From the NCBI GenBank assembly GCA_038239195.1, contig JBBSEZ010000550.1, forward strand, positions 1 through 5,806: a DNA stretch of 5,806 nt. Reading direction: 5' to 3'. Position numbers and translations under genes: made by a program. Positions 1-5,732 of this stretch are shown here, one piece after another. This DNA is from JBBSEZ01 sp038239195 (lineage in GTDB: Bacteria; Planctomycetota; Planctomycetia; Gemmatales; Gemmataceae). The notes under the pieces are model-generated. The model did not search any database and was not told the origin of the DNA. It saw only the letters and a list, made by a program, of their open reading frames with translations. The first letter of the stretch is position 1; every line of letters starts with the position of its first letter.

Positions 1-9
1 CGGCCCACC

Positions 10-1404
10 CTACGGCCCCTTGTAGATCGCCCCGCCCTTCATCACCAGCCGCACTTTTCGCAGCGCCTTGACGTCGCGCGTCGGGTCGCCCTCGACGGCG
101 ACGAGGTCGGCGAGCAGCCCCGGCTTGACGGCGCCGACCTTGTCCTGGAGGTGGAGCGTTTTGGCGGCCACCGACGTCGCCGCGCGCAGGGCCAGCACTG
201 GCTTCATCCCGTAGTCCACCAGCAGCTCAAGCTCGCGGGCGCCATCGCCGTGGGCGAAGACGCCGGCATCGCTGCCGTTGACGATCGTGACGCCCGATTC
301 GAGCGCGTCCTGGAAGCGGGCCCGCCGGGACTTGAGGTCGGCCGGCTCGGGCGTCGGCGGGCGCCAGCCGGCGTAGCGGCTCATCGCCTCGCTCGCCGCG
401 AGCGTGGGGCATAGGGCGACGCCGCGGTTGGCCATCAGGCGAAACACCTCGACGTCGCCCTCGTTGCCGTGCTCGATGGTGGCGACGCCCGCCAGGGCTG
501 CGCGGCGCATCCCCTCCTTCGTGGTGGCGTGGGCGGACACGGGACAGCCCGCCAGCCGGGCCGTCTCGACGATCAGCTTGAGCTCTTCGAGCGAGTAGGT
601 CGGCACGGGCCGGCCCGCCCGCTGCGAGGTGTCGGCATAGACCTTGATGCAGTCGGCGCCCCGGCCAATCTGGTCGCGCACCACGCGGCGCAGCGCCTCC
701 CCGTCGGCCTCCTCCGCGCCCTGCGGGATGCGCAGCTCGGGGGCGAAGCCGCTGGGGGCATAGCTGCGCGTGGCCACGATGGCGCGCGTCGCCACCAGCA
801 GGCGCGGGCCGGGAATGATCCGCTGCTCGATGGCCTGGCGCAGCCCGACGTCGGCGTAATCGGCCCCTTCCGTCCCCAGATCGCGAATGGTCGTGAAGCC
901 CGAGAGGAGCGTGGCGCGCAGGTGGTTGGTGGCCCGGCAGACGCGCAAGGAGAGGGCTTCCTTGAGTACCTGATCGTCCCAGCTCGCCTCGTTGTAGGGG
1001 TGAAGGAGGACGTGGGTGTGGGCGTCGATCAGCCCGGGAAGGAGCGTGGTGCCGGGCAGGTCGATGACGCGCGCCTTGGGGGGCACCTTGACCTTGGCCT
1101 CCGGGCCGACGCTCTCGATCCGCTCGCCGCGCACCACCACGACCCAGCCCTCCTGCGCCTTGAGGGCAAGCCCGTCGAAGACGCGCGCGGGCCTGAGCAC
1201 GACGGGCCGGTCCGACGCGACAGGCAGGACGGCGGCGAGCGCGGCGGGCGGAACTTCCTTCGGGGCGGGTTGCTTCGCTTTTTCCTCGGCAGGGGGCGGA
1301 AGCTCGCCCGGCCTGCGCAAGGTCGCGCCTTGAAACAGGCTCGCCGTGCCCCAGGCGAGGACGGCGGTTGCCAGCAACCAGACAGCGAACGGGAGGCGGC
1401 GCAT
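10..1404 (-). CDS. Exported metal-dependent amidohydrolase, prolidase/imidazolonepropionase-like
   Basis: This 464-residue protein belongs to the amidohydrolase superfamily (COG1228-like: Xaa-Pro dipeptidases, imidazolonepropionase-like enzymes), which hydrolyse amide or related bonds at a one- or two-metal site in a TIM barrel. The full ligand set is visible: H129 and H131 in DAHTH, K254 in CIKVYAD (the likely carboxylated lysine), H292 in SAHATT, H312 in IEHGNEGD and D379 in GSDAG. The C-terminal GAVKPGLLADLVAVEGDP-type segment (about 424-441) is the usual return to the small beta-sandwich domain. Residues 1-27 (MRR, then a hydrophobic stretch) look like a signal peptide or membrane anchor, and a Pro/Ala/Lys-rich linker follows to about residue 60, so the enzyme probably acts outside the cytoplasm. 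No lipobox cysteine is seen. The ATG at 1404 is chosen because GAGGAG lies 9 nt upstream and the signal sequence starts there; a longer in-frame ATG at 1539 would lie inside the upstream gene. The gene follows the methyltransferase after 31 nt, probably in one operon. The substrate is unknown; cyclic imide, dipeptide or lactam hydrolysis are all possible. Confidence 0.9.
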   Translation of the reverse strand: MRRLPFAVWLLATAVLAWGTASLFQGATLRRPGELPPPAEEKAKQPAPKEVPPAALAAVLPVASDRPVVLRPARVFDGLALKAQEGWVVVVRGERIESVGPEAKVKVPPKARVIDLPGTTLLPGLIDAHTHVLLHPYNEASWDDQVLKEALSLRVCRATNHLRATLLSGFTTIRDLGTEGADYADVGLRQAIEQRIIPGPRLLVATRAIVATRSYAPSGFAPELRIPQGAEEADGEALRRVVRDQIGRGADCIKVYADTSQRAGRPVPTYSLEELKLIVETARLAGCPVSAHATTKEGMRRAALAGVATIEHGNEGDVEVFRLMANRGVALCPTLAASEAMSRYAGWRPPTPEPADLKSRRARFQDALESGVTIVNGSDAGVFAHGDGARELELLVDYGMKPVLALRAATSVAAKTLHLQDKVGAVKPGLLADLVAVEGDPTRDVKALRKVRLVMKGGAIYKGP

Positions 1405-1413
1405 GGGTGCTTG

Positions 1414-1419
1414 CTCCTC
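1414..1419 (-). promoter_or_regulatory. Ribosome binding site of the amidohydrolase
   Basis: On the minus strand this reads GAGGAG, 9 nt before the ATG at 1404. It lies in the 31-nt gap after the methyltransferase stop. It supports the 1404 start, just before the hydrophobic signal sequence, over the upstream in-frame ATG at 1539. Confidence 0.7.
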
Positions 1420-1435
1420 AGATGGGCGCCATCGT

Positions 1436-2455
1436 TCAAGCGGGGCGCTCGGCGAGCACCAGGGGTGACGGGCCCGGGACGTCGGCCGTTCGCGCGTTGA
1501 CGAAGCCGGCCTCGCCGAGCCAACTTTTGATCTCTGCAAAGGAGAAGGTGTCGCCCGAGTCGGTGTTCACCAGCATGTTGACGGCGAACATGAGCGCCTG
1601 TGGTGGGCCCGTCCGCTCGTCGTTGACCAGCCACTCGGCGATCGCCACCGTGCCGCCCGGCGCCAGCGCGGCGAACGTCCGGGCGAGAAGCGCCCGGCTG
1701 CGTTTCTCCCCCTCGCTGTGGAGGATGTGCCCCAGGGTGGCGACGTGGTGGCCGGTGCCAAAGTCGGCACTCAGCAGGTCGCCCTCCACGAAGGTGTAGC
1801 GATCGGCCACGCCGCAGCGCTCCGCCGTGCGCCGCGTGGCCGGGATGACGCCGGCCCAGTCCACCGCCCGCACGCGCACCTGCGGCGAGCGCTGCGCCAG
1901 CGCGATGCTCCACACGCCCGAGCCCGCGGCGAGGTCGAGGACCGAGACGGGCGCCTTCGCCTTGCCGAGCTGGAGAACGTCGGCGAGGGCCGAGGCGGCG
2001 CCGTAGTTGAACGGGAACAGGTCCTCGACGAACTGCTGGAAGAACGCGGAGCCTTCGCTTTCCTGGTTGACGGCCGCCGCCGGGCGGCCCGTCCGCACGA
2101 CCTCGGTCAGGTGCAGCCACCGGGGGATGAGTTGCGTGCTGACGTGCCGCAACATGCCTCCGTGATAGGCCGGCTTGCCGCTCACCAGGAACGTCGCGCT
2201 CTCCGGCGTGAGGGCGTAGCGGTCGCCCTCCTTGCGGAGCAGTTCCAGGCCGACGAGGGCGTTGAGGAGCGCCCGCAGCCCACGCCGGGAGGCGCCGGTG
2301 GCGGTCACCACTTCCTCGAGCGCTTTCGGGCCCGGATCGAGCACGTCGAAAGCGCGGAGGCGGACGGCGGCCTCCAGCATCAGGGCGGCGCTGTAGCCGA
2401 AGGTCATCTGGTTGATGCGTTCGGGCGTGACCTTGGGAGCGGCAGGATTGGTCAT
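1436..2455 (-). CDS. SAM-dependent O-methyltransferase (class I, plant-COMT/ASMT-like two-domain type)
   Basis: This 339-residue protein has the two-domain build of family-2 O-methyltransferases (relatives include acetylserotonin O-methyltransferase, CrtF-type and polyketide methyltransferases). Residues about 15-120 form an all-helical dimerisation and winged-helix part, with the typical pattern from ALEEVVTATGASRRGLRALL through LELLRKEGDRYALTPES. Residues about 165-335 form the Rossmann-like SAM domain: motif I VLDLAAGSGVW (172-182), the acidic residue D199 in AVDW that would hold the ribose, GDLL at 225-228, LGHILHSEGE (241-250) whose H246 sits where the family's catalytic-base histidine usually lies, and LAPGG (264-268) before the late strands. 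The length is normal for the family. The ATG at 2455 has AGGA about 8-9 nt upstream. It is the first gene of a likely two-gene transcript with the amidohydrolase. The acceptor, a hydroxyl or other nucleophile on a small molecule, cannot be predicted. No biosynthetic cluster surrounds it. Confidence 0.88.
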   Translation of the reverse strand: MTNPAAPKVTPERINQMTFGYSAALMLEAAVRLRAFDVLDPGPKALEEVVTATGASRRGLRALLNALVGLELLRKEGDRYALTPESATFLVSGKPAYHGGMLRHVSTQLIPRWLHLTEVVRTGRPAAAVNQESEGSAFFQQFVEDLFPFNYGAASALADVLQLGKAKAPVSVLDLAAGSGVWSIALAQRSPQVRVRAVDWAGVIPATRRTAERCGVADRYTFVEGDLLSADFGTGHHVATLGHILHSEGEKRSRALLARTFAALAPGGTVAIAEWLVNDERTGPPQALMFAVNMLVNTDSGDTFSFAEIKSWLGEAGFVNARTADVPGPSPLVLAERPA

Positions 2456-2483
2456 GGGTGGTTCCTGTTCGTGGTGCGGCTCA

Positions 2484-2504
2484 CTCGATGAAGCCTTCAG
2501 CGAG
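2484..2504. promoter_or_regulatory. 21-nt near-palindrome upstream of the methyltransferase (possible operator)
   Basis: The arms CTCGATGAAG and CTTCAGCGAG flank a central C at 2494 and pair at 9 of 10 positions; only 2488/2500 fails. The site lies 28 nt before the methyltransferase ATG. A 1-nt centre makes a tight RNA hairpin less natural, so a binding site for a dimeric regulator is one reading. A chance palindrome is also possible. No promoter elements could be assigned around it. Confidence 0.3.
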
Positions 2505-2523
2505 GGGAAGGTGAAACCGGCCC

Positions 2524-2579
2524 CTTGTAGGACGGCTCTCCCGAGCCGTCCGGACGGCTCAGGAGAGCCGTCCTACAAG
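2524..2579. repeat. 56-nt compound palindrome (REP/MITE-like element or terminator)
   Basis: Two 28-nt arms (2524-2551 and 2552-2579) are reverse complements at 27 of 28 positions with no spacer; the only mismatch is at 2542/2561. The outer ends read CTTGTA and TACAAG. Each arm is itself a hairpin: GGACGGCTC, a 4-nt loop, GAGCCGTCC (2530-2551 and 2552-2573). The unit can therefore fold as one 28-bp stem or as two 9-bp hairpins side by side. It starts 23 nt past the pepT stop codon and 68 nt before the methyltransferase ATG. Such a nested design is typical of dispersed palindromic repeats such as REP/BIME units or small MITEs. It could also end the nth-pepT transcript, although no U-rich tail follows directly on the pepT side. 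Only one copy is in the window, so its repeat status is inferred. Confidence 0.7.
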
Positions 2580-2602
2580 TAGTCGTTTTCCTGCCGCTCG
2601 CC

Positions 2603-3838
2603 TTACGCCTTCTCCGCCCCCCAGACGCGAGCGAGCTCTAGCAACACGCGCACCGCCGTCGCCATCTCCTCCAGGCACGTCCACTCGAGCGGCGAATGGA
2701 TGTTGTGTTCCCCCGCGGACAGGTTGGGCGTCGGCAGGCCCAATTCGGTCAGGCGCGAGCCGTCGGTCCCGCCGCGCACGATGGCGAGCTTCGGCTCAAT
2801 GCCCGCGCGGCGCATCGCCTCCTGCGCCAGTGCCACGGCGCGCGGCTCGTTGGCCAGCCCATCGCCCATGTTGCGATACTGTTTATTGATCGACACGTCG
2901 ATCTGCGCCGTAGGATGTTCGGCGATCACGGTGCGGGCAATGGCGCGCAGCAGGTCGGCGCGCTCGGCGAGCTTCGGCGTGTCGAAGTCGCGCAGCAGGA
3001 TGCGCAGCGTGACCTCGGCGACCCCGCCCTCGATCCGGTAGGGGTGCAAGAACCCGTCGCGGCCATCAGTCGTTTCGGGGGACTGGCACAGGCGCGGCAG
3101 GCGGTCCAGGAAGGCCGCCGCCAGCCGCACGGCGTTGACCATCCTCCCCTTGGCGAGGGCGGGGTGGATGTTGGTGCCGCCGATCGTCACCACGACCAGG
3201 TCGGCCGAGAACGTCTCGTTGTCGATCTCGCCTGCCCCGCTGCCGTCGAGCGTGTAGCCGACGACGGCCCCCAACTTCTTCAGATCGACGTGATCGACGC
3301 CGTGGCCGATCTCCTCGTCGCAGGTGAAGCAAACGCGGACGGGCCCGTGCGGTATCTCGGGCCGGGCGAGGAGTTGCGCGGCCGCCTCCACGATGACGGC
3401 CACGCCCCCTTTGTCGTCGCAGCCCAGGAGCGTGGTCCCGTCCGTCGTGATGATCGTCTGCCCTTTCAGCTTTGCGAGGTCGGGATTGTCGGCCGGGCGC
3501 AGCACCTTGCTCGGGTCGCCCGGCAGCACGATGTCTCCGCCGTCGTAGTTGCGGTGGACGATCGGCTTGACGTTGCGCCCCGTCGTCTCCGGCGAGGTAT
3601 CGACGTGGGCGATCCAGGCGATGGGCGGCGCGGAGTGCCCGACGGTGGCGGGGATGGTCGCCAGCACGATGCCGTGCTCGTCCTGGGCGGCGTCGCGCAG
3701 GCCGAGGGCGCGGAGCTCCTCGGTGAGCATGCGCCCCAGTTCGAGCTGGCCGGGCGTGCTCGGGTAGGTTGTCGAGGCCTCGTCGGCCTGGGTATCGACC
3801 CGGACGTAGCGACAAAAGCGGTCGAGCAAGGTGTTCAT
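2603..3838 (-). CDS. pepT: Tripeptide aminopeptidase (peptidase T, M20B family)
   Basis: This 411-residue protein matches peptidase T, a cytoplasmic di-zinc enzyme that removes the N-terminal residue from tripeptides during peptide turnover. E. coli PepT is about 408 residues and the active-site pattern aligns almost without shift. H78 and D80 (IAHVDTSPE) supply a zinc ligand and its supporting acid; D141 (LLGCDDKGG) is the bridging ligand; E175 and E176 (CDEEIGHG) are the catalytic base and a zinc ligand; D198 (TLDGSGAGEID) and H381 (EHNIHSPLEW) complete the metal site. H225 in GGTNIHPALAKG is the lid-domain histidine, and the RGGTDGSRL motif (355-363) is also typical. The ATG at 3838 has GAGAAG 6 nt upstream (3845-3850). 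Only 18 nt separate it from the nth stop codon, so the two are probably co-transcribed and perhaps translationally coupled. The 56-nt palindrome follows the stop. No defect is seen. Confidence 0.95.
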   Translation of the reverse strand: MNTLLDRFCRYVRVDTQADEASTTYPSTPGQLELGRMLTEELRALGLRDAAQDEHGIVLATIPATVGHSAPPIAWIAHVDTSPETTGRNVKPIVHRNYDGGDIVLPGDPSKVLRPADNPDLAKLKGQTIITTDGTTLLGCDDKGGVAVIVEAAAQLLARPEIPHGPVRVCFTCDEEIGHGVDHVDLKKLGAVVGYTLDGSGAGEIDNETFSADLVVVTIGGTNIHPALAKGRMVNAVRLAAAFLDRLPRLCQSPETTDGRDGFLHPYRIEGGVAEVTLRILLRDFDTPKLAERADLLRAIARTVIAEHPTAQIDVSINKQYRNMGDGLANEPRAVALAQEAMRRAGIEPKLAIVRGGTDGSRLTELGLPTPNLSAGEHNIHSPLEWTCLEEMATAVRVLLELARVWGAEKA

Positions 3839-3856
3839 CGGGTGCTTCTCGCGGGA

Positions 3857-4630
3857 TTACTCGTTCGCGGCCCGGCGCCTCTCCGGGCCCTCTTCGCCAT
3901 TCTCGCCAGGGGCCAACTTCAGGGAGCGCCTCCTCTGCGCCCGCAGCGCGACAGGGGCCTCTCCGCCGTTCGCCTCTTCCGGCTTGGGCCCGACCCCGAG
4001 GCGCGGGCAGAGTGCGGCGAGCTCGCACCCCTCGCAGCGCGGCTTGCGCGACTGGCAGACCCGCCGGCCGTGGAAGATCATGCGGTGCGTGAACATCACC
4101 CACTCTTTGGGCGGGAGCAGCGCCGTCAGGGCGCGCTCGATGTGGACGGGGTCGGCGCGCTCGGTCAGGCCCATGCGCTGGCTGAGCCGGCCGACGTGCG
4201 TATCGACGGGCAAGCCCGGGACGCCGAAGGCGTTGCCGAGGACGACGTTGGCCGTCTTGCGTCCGACGCCGGCAAGAGGGACAAGCTCTTCCATGGTCTG
4301 CGGCACCTCCCCGCCGTGCTGTTCGACGAGCGCCCCGCAGCAGGCGATGATGTTCTTCGCCTTGTTGCGGAAGAAGCCGGTGGTCTGGACGAGCGCCTCG
4401 AGCTCGGCCTGGTCGGCGGAGGCGAAGGCGAGGGCGTCGGGGTAGCGCGCGAAGAGGGCGGGCGTGACCTTGTTGACGCGCGCGTCGGTACACTGGGCGG
4501 CGAGGATGGTGGCGACGAGGAGCTGGAGCGGGCTGGCGTAGTCGAGGGAGCAGTGGGCGTCGGGGTAGAGGCGGGCGAGGGCGCGGGCGATGCGCCGTGT
4601 ACGCGAGCGGAGGGGGTCGTTGGCCTTCAT
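3857..4630 (-). CDS. nth: Endonuclease III (DNA glycosylase/AP lyase)
   Basis: This 257-residue protein is endonuclease III, a base-excision-repair enzyme that removes oxidised pyrimidines and nicks the resulting abasic site. The helix-hairpin-helix and active site read PLAGVGRKTANVVL (118-131), with catalytic K125, followed by LPVDTHVGRL with catalytic D143. The [4Fe-4S] cluster ligands C192, C199, C202 and C208 keep the classic C-X6-C-X2-C-X5-C spacing. The substrate-side stretch LAAQCTDARVNKVTP (about 43-57) is also characteristic. E. coli Nth is 211 residues; here the core ends near residue 211, and a charged, Glu/Arg-rich tail of about 46 residues is added that looks disordered. The ATG at 4630 is chosen because homology starts right after it; in-frame ATGs further up (to 4777) would run into the tRNA gene on the other strand. 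No Shine-Dalgarno sequence precedes it. pepT follows after 18 nt. Confidence 0.95.
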   Translation of the reverse strand: MKANDPLRSRTRRIARALARLYPDAHCSLDYASPLQLLVATILAAQCTDARVNKVTPALFARYPDALAFASADQAELEALVQTTGFFRNKAKNIIACCGALVEQHGGEVPQTMEELVPLAGVGRKTANVVLGNAFGVPGLPVDTHVGRLSQRMGLTERADPVHIERALTALLPPKEWVMFTHRMIFHGRRVCQSRKPRCEGCELAALCPRLGVGPKPEEANGGEAPVALRAQRRRSLKLAPGENGEEGPERRRAANE

Positions 4631-4637
4631 GGGGGAA

Positions 4638-4643
4638 ATGGTA
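4638..4643 (-). promoter_or_regulatory. Possible -10 element for a leaderless nth transcript
   Basis: On the minus strand TACCAT (fits TAnnnT) ends 7 nt before the nth ATG, and no Shine-Dalgarno sequence is visible there. This spacing would put the transcript start at or near the ATG. No convincing -35 box is seen at the usual distance, so the call is weak. Confidence 0.2.
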
Positions 4644-4752
4644 GCAGAAGGGACGGAGAGGGGGTAGGCGGGATAGCTGGGTGCCGGGCTCGTCACCACC
4701 AGGGAGATCGCGCGAACCATTTTTCGCCCTCCCGCGTCCACCTCACGTAGCC

Positions 4753-4824
4753 ATCCCGATGGTGTAATGGACAGCACCGCGCACTCCTAAGGCGCTGGTC
4801 CCGGTTCGAGCCCGGGTCGGGATA
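4753..4824 (+). tRNA. tRNA-Arg (anticodon CCU)
   Basis: A complete cloverleaf can be drawn. Acceptor stem ATCCCGA (4753-4759) pairs perfectly with TCGGGAT (4817-4823), with discriminator A at 4824. The D stem is GTGT/GCAC (4762-4765 and 4774-4777, one G-U pair) around an 8-nt loop containing the GG pair. The anticodon loop CTCCTAA (4784-4790) gives anticodon CCT, reading the AGG arginine codon, with purines at 37 and 38. The T stem CCCGG/CCGGG (4800-4804 and 4812-4816) encloses TTCGAGC. The variable loop is 4 nt, and A15 with T48 form a plausible Levitt pair. The innermost anticodon-stem pair (4783 A, 4791 G) is mismatched. CCA is not encoded (CTC follows), so it must be added after transcription. 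It is divergent from nth and 42 nt ahead of the next plus-strand gene. Confidence 0.92.
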
Positions 4825-4857
4825 CTCGCCCTCGTTCTCCCACCTCGTTCCCGGCCC

Positions 4858-4861
4858 GAGG
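4858..4861 (+). promoter_or_regulatory. Ribosome binding site of the unknown 264-residue gene
   Basis: GAGG lies 5 nt before the ATG at 4867. It supports both that start and the plus strand as the coding strand in this region. Confidence 0.55.
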
Positions 4862-4866
4862 CCATC

Positions 4867-5661
4867 ATGAACGCGCTCCTCGAACGTCACTTCGCCCGCA
4901 TGGGCGCGCGCATCCAGGTGCGCGAGCTCGGCCGTCCCCGCCCGGGCGCCGGCCCTTCCGCGGACAGCTTCCAGATCGACATTCAGAAGGACGGGCGCGG
5001 CGAGCTCTTTGCGCTGCAGGTGGGCGCCGACGCCCCGGAAGTGCAGGCCCTCGACGTCCAGCCGGCCGACCGGCACCTGCTGCTGCTCGTTCGCGAGGGC
5101 GACGTCAAGCACAAGTTTCTCTGCGGTCACGACGAGCGCGCCTGGTTCGTCGCCGCCGTCCCCGGCATCAGTGCCTCGACGGTGCGCACGGCCAAACTCG
5201 CCCTCAAGCCTCGCGAGGTGCGCGCAGCCGAAGAGCGCCGTGGGGTTTCGACGCGCGAGCGCTTCCAGTGCCGCAACGCCGCCTCGGTGCGCCAGGGCGA
5301 GTGGTTCTTCGTCCCCGATCCCGGCGCGTTCATCGATGCGAAATGGGTGCGGCACAACGAACCGCTCGTCCGCGGCGCGGGCAGCAAGCCGCACGTGGCG
5401 GAGCTGTGCCACCGCCAGGGCGGAGAAACGGTCTACGTTTCCCCCCGCCGCCCACGTCCGCTCACCGAGCGACAGTACGCCAAACTGTCCGCCAAGGAGC
5501 GCGCCGGCTACGCGATGATGCGCCGCACCCCCGCGGTGTTCGTGCGCGGCCACGTCCGCCACGCCGACCACAAGACGATCTACCTCCCGGTCTGGCACCG
5601 CGTGCTGCTCAACACCGAGAACGAGGCGCCCTCGATGCGCAACGTCGCGTTCCTCGATTGA
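4867..5661 (+). CDS. Protein of unknown function, Cys/His-rich motifs
   Basis: I do not recognise a named family for this 264-residue protein. It has no signal peptide and no membrane segment, so it is probably cytoplasmic. The first part (1-80) has a beta-rich look, with alternating hydrophobics at SFQIDIQKDGRGELFALQV (34-52), then DVQPADRHLLLLVRE (63-77). Several short motifs carry possible functional residues: HKFLCGHDE with C86 and H88, followed by WFVAAVPG (93-100); RNAASVRQGEWFFVP (136-150); PHVAELCHRQGGETVYV (175-191) with H176, C181 and H182; GHVRHADHKTIYLPVWHRVLLNTE (228-251) with H229, H232, H235 and H244. These could be metal or catalytic sites, but that is a guess. Start ATG 4867 has GAGG 5 nt upstream. 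The gene lies 42 nt after the tRNA on the same strand, so shared transcription is possible. A strong hairpin follows the stop. An overlapping minus-strand frame is open but translates the antisense of the tRNA and is rejected. Confidence 0.75.
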   Translation: MNALLERHFARMGARIQVRELGRPRPGAGPSADSFQIDIQKDGRGELFALQVGADAPEVQALDVQPADRHLLLLVREGDVKHKFLCGHDERAWFVAAVPGISASTVRTAKLALKPREVRAAEERRGVSTRERFQCRNAASVRQGEWFFVPDPGAFIDAKWVRHNEPLVRGAGSKPHVAELCHRQGGETVYVSPRRPRPLTERQYAKLSAKERAGYAMMRRTPAVFVRGHVRHADHKTIYLPVWHRVLLNTENEAPSMRNVAFLD

Positions 5662-5680
5662 GCGAGGCGAACGTTTTCGG

Positions 5681-5732
5681 CCGGGGCCGGGGGGTTTTGG
5701 GGGAAAAGTTTTCCCCCGCGGCCGGCCCCCGG
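5681..5732 (+). terminator. Strong G/C hairpin after the unknown gene, possible terminator
   Basis: The inner arms GGGGGAAAA (5699-5707) and TTTTCCCCC (5709-5717) are exact inverted repeats around one G. Outside them, CCGGGGCCGG (5681-5690) can pair with 5722-5732 apart from one bulged C. The structure begins 19 nt after the TGA at 5661, where a transcription stop would be expected. There is no U-tract after the stem, so it is not a textbook intrinsic terminator. The near-symmetry might serve either strand. Confidence 0.45.

Noticed and set aside
469..1500. A 343-codon plus-strand open frame over the amidohydrolase
   Set aside because: It is antisense to a gene with the complete amidohydrolase ligand set and shows no domain of its own.
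1405..1539. N-terminal extension of the amidohydrolase to the ATG at 1539
   Set aside because: It would overlap the end of the methyltransferase gene, has no family similarity and bury the signal sequence. The ATG at 1404 has GAGGAG in place.
1718..2491. A 257-codon plus-strand open frame over the methyltransferase
   Set aside because: It is a GC-driven shadow of the methyltransferase, which has clear SAM motifs.
2696..4750. A very long plus-strand open frame (684 codons) opposite pepT and nth
   Set aside because: It is antisense to two clearly recognised genes with intact active sites. High GC at third positions removes stop codons from this frame. Its translation is Val/Gly/Arg-rich with no recognisable domain.
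4631..4752. Promoter for the tRNA in the divergent spacer
   Set aside because: I could not find a -35/-10 pair with acceptable spacing on the plus strand, so none is annotated.
4631..4777. N-terminal extension of endonuclease III to the ATG at 4777
   Set aside because: It runs into the tRNA gene on the other strand, and the added residues do not resemble Nth.
5683..5703. Possible G-quadruplex in the G-rich 3' spacer
   Set aside because: Only three separate G-runs lie close together; a fourth run within usual loop length is missing, and the same bases pair better in the hairpin.
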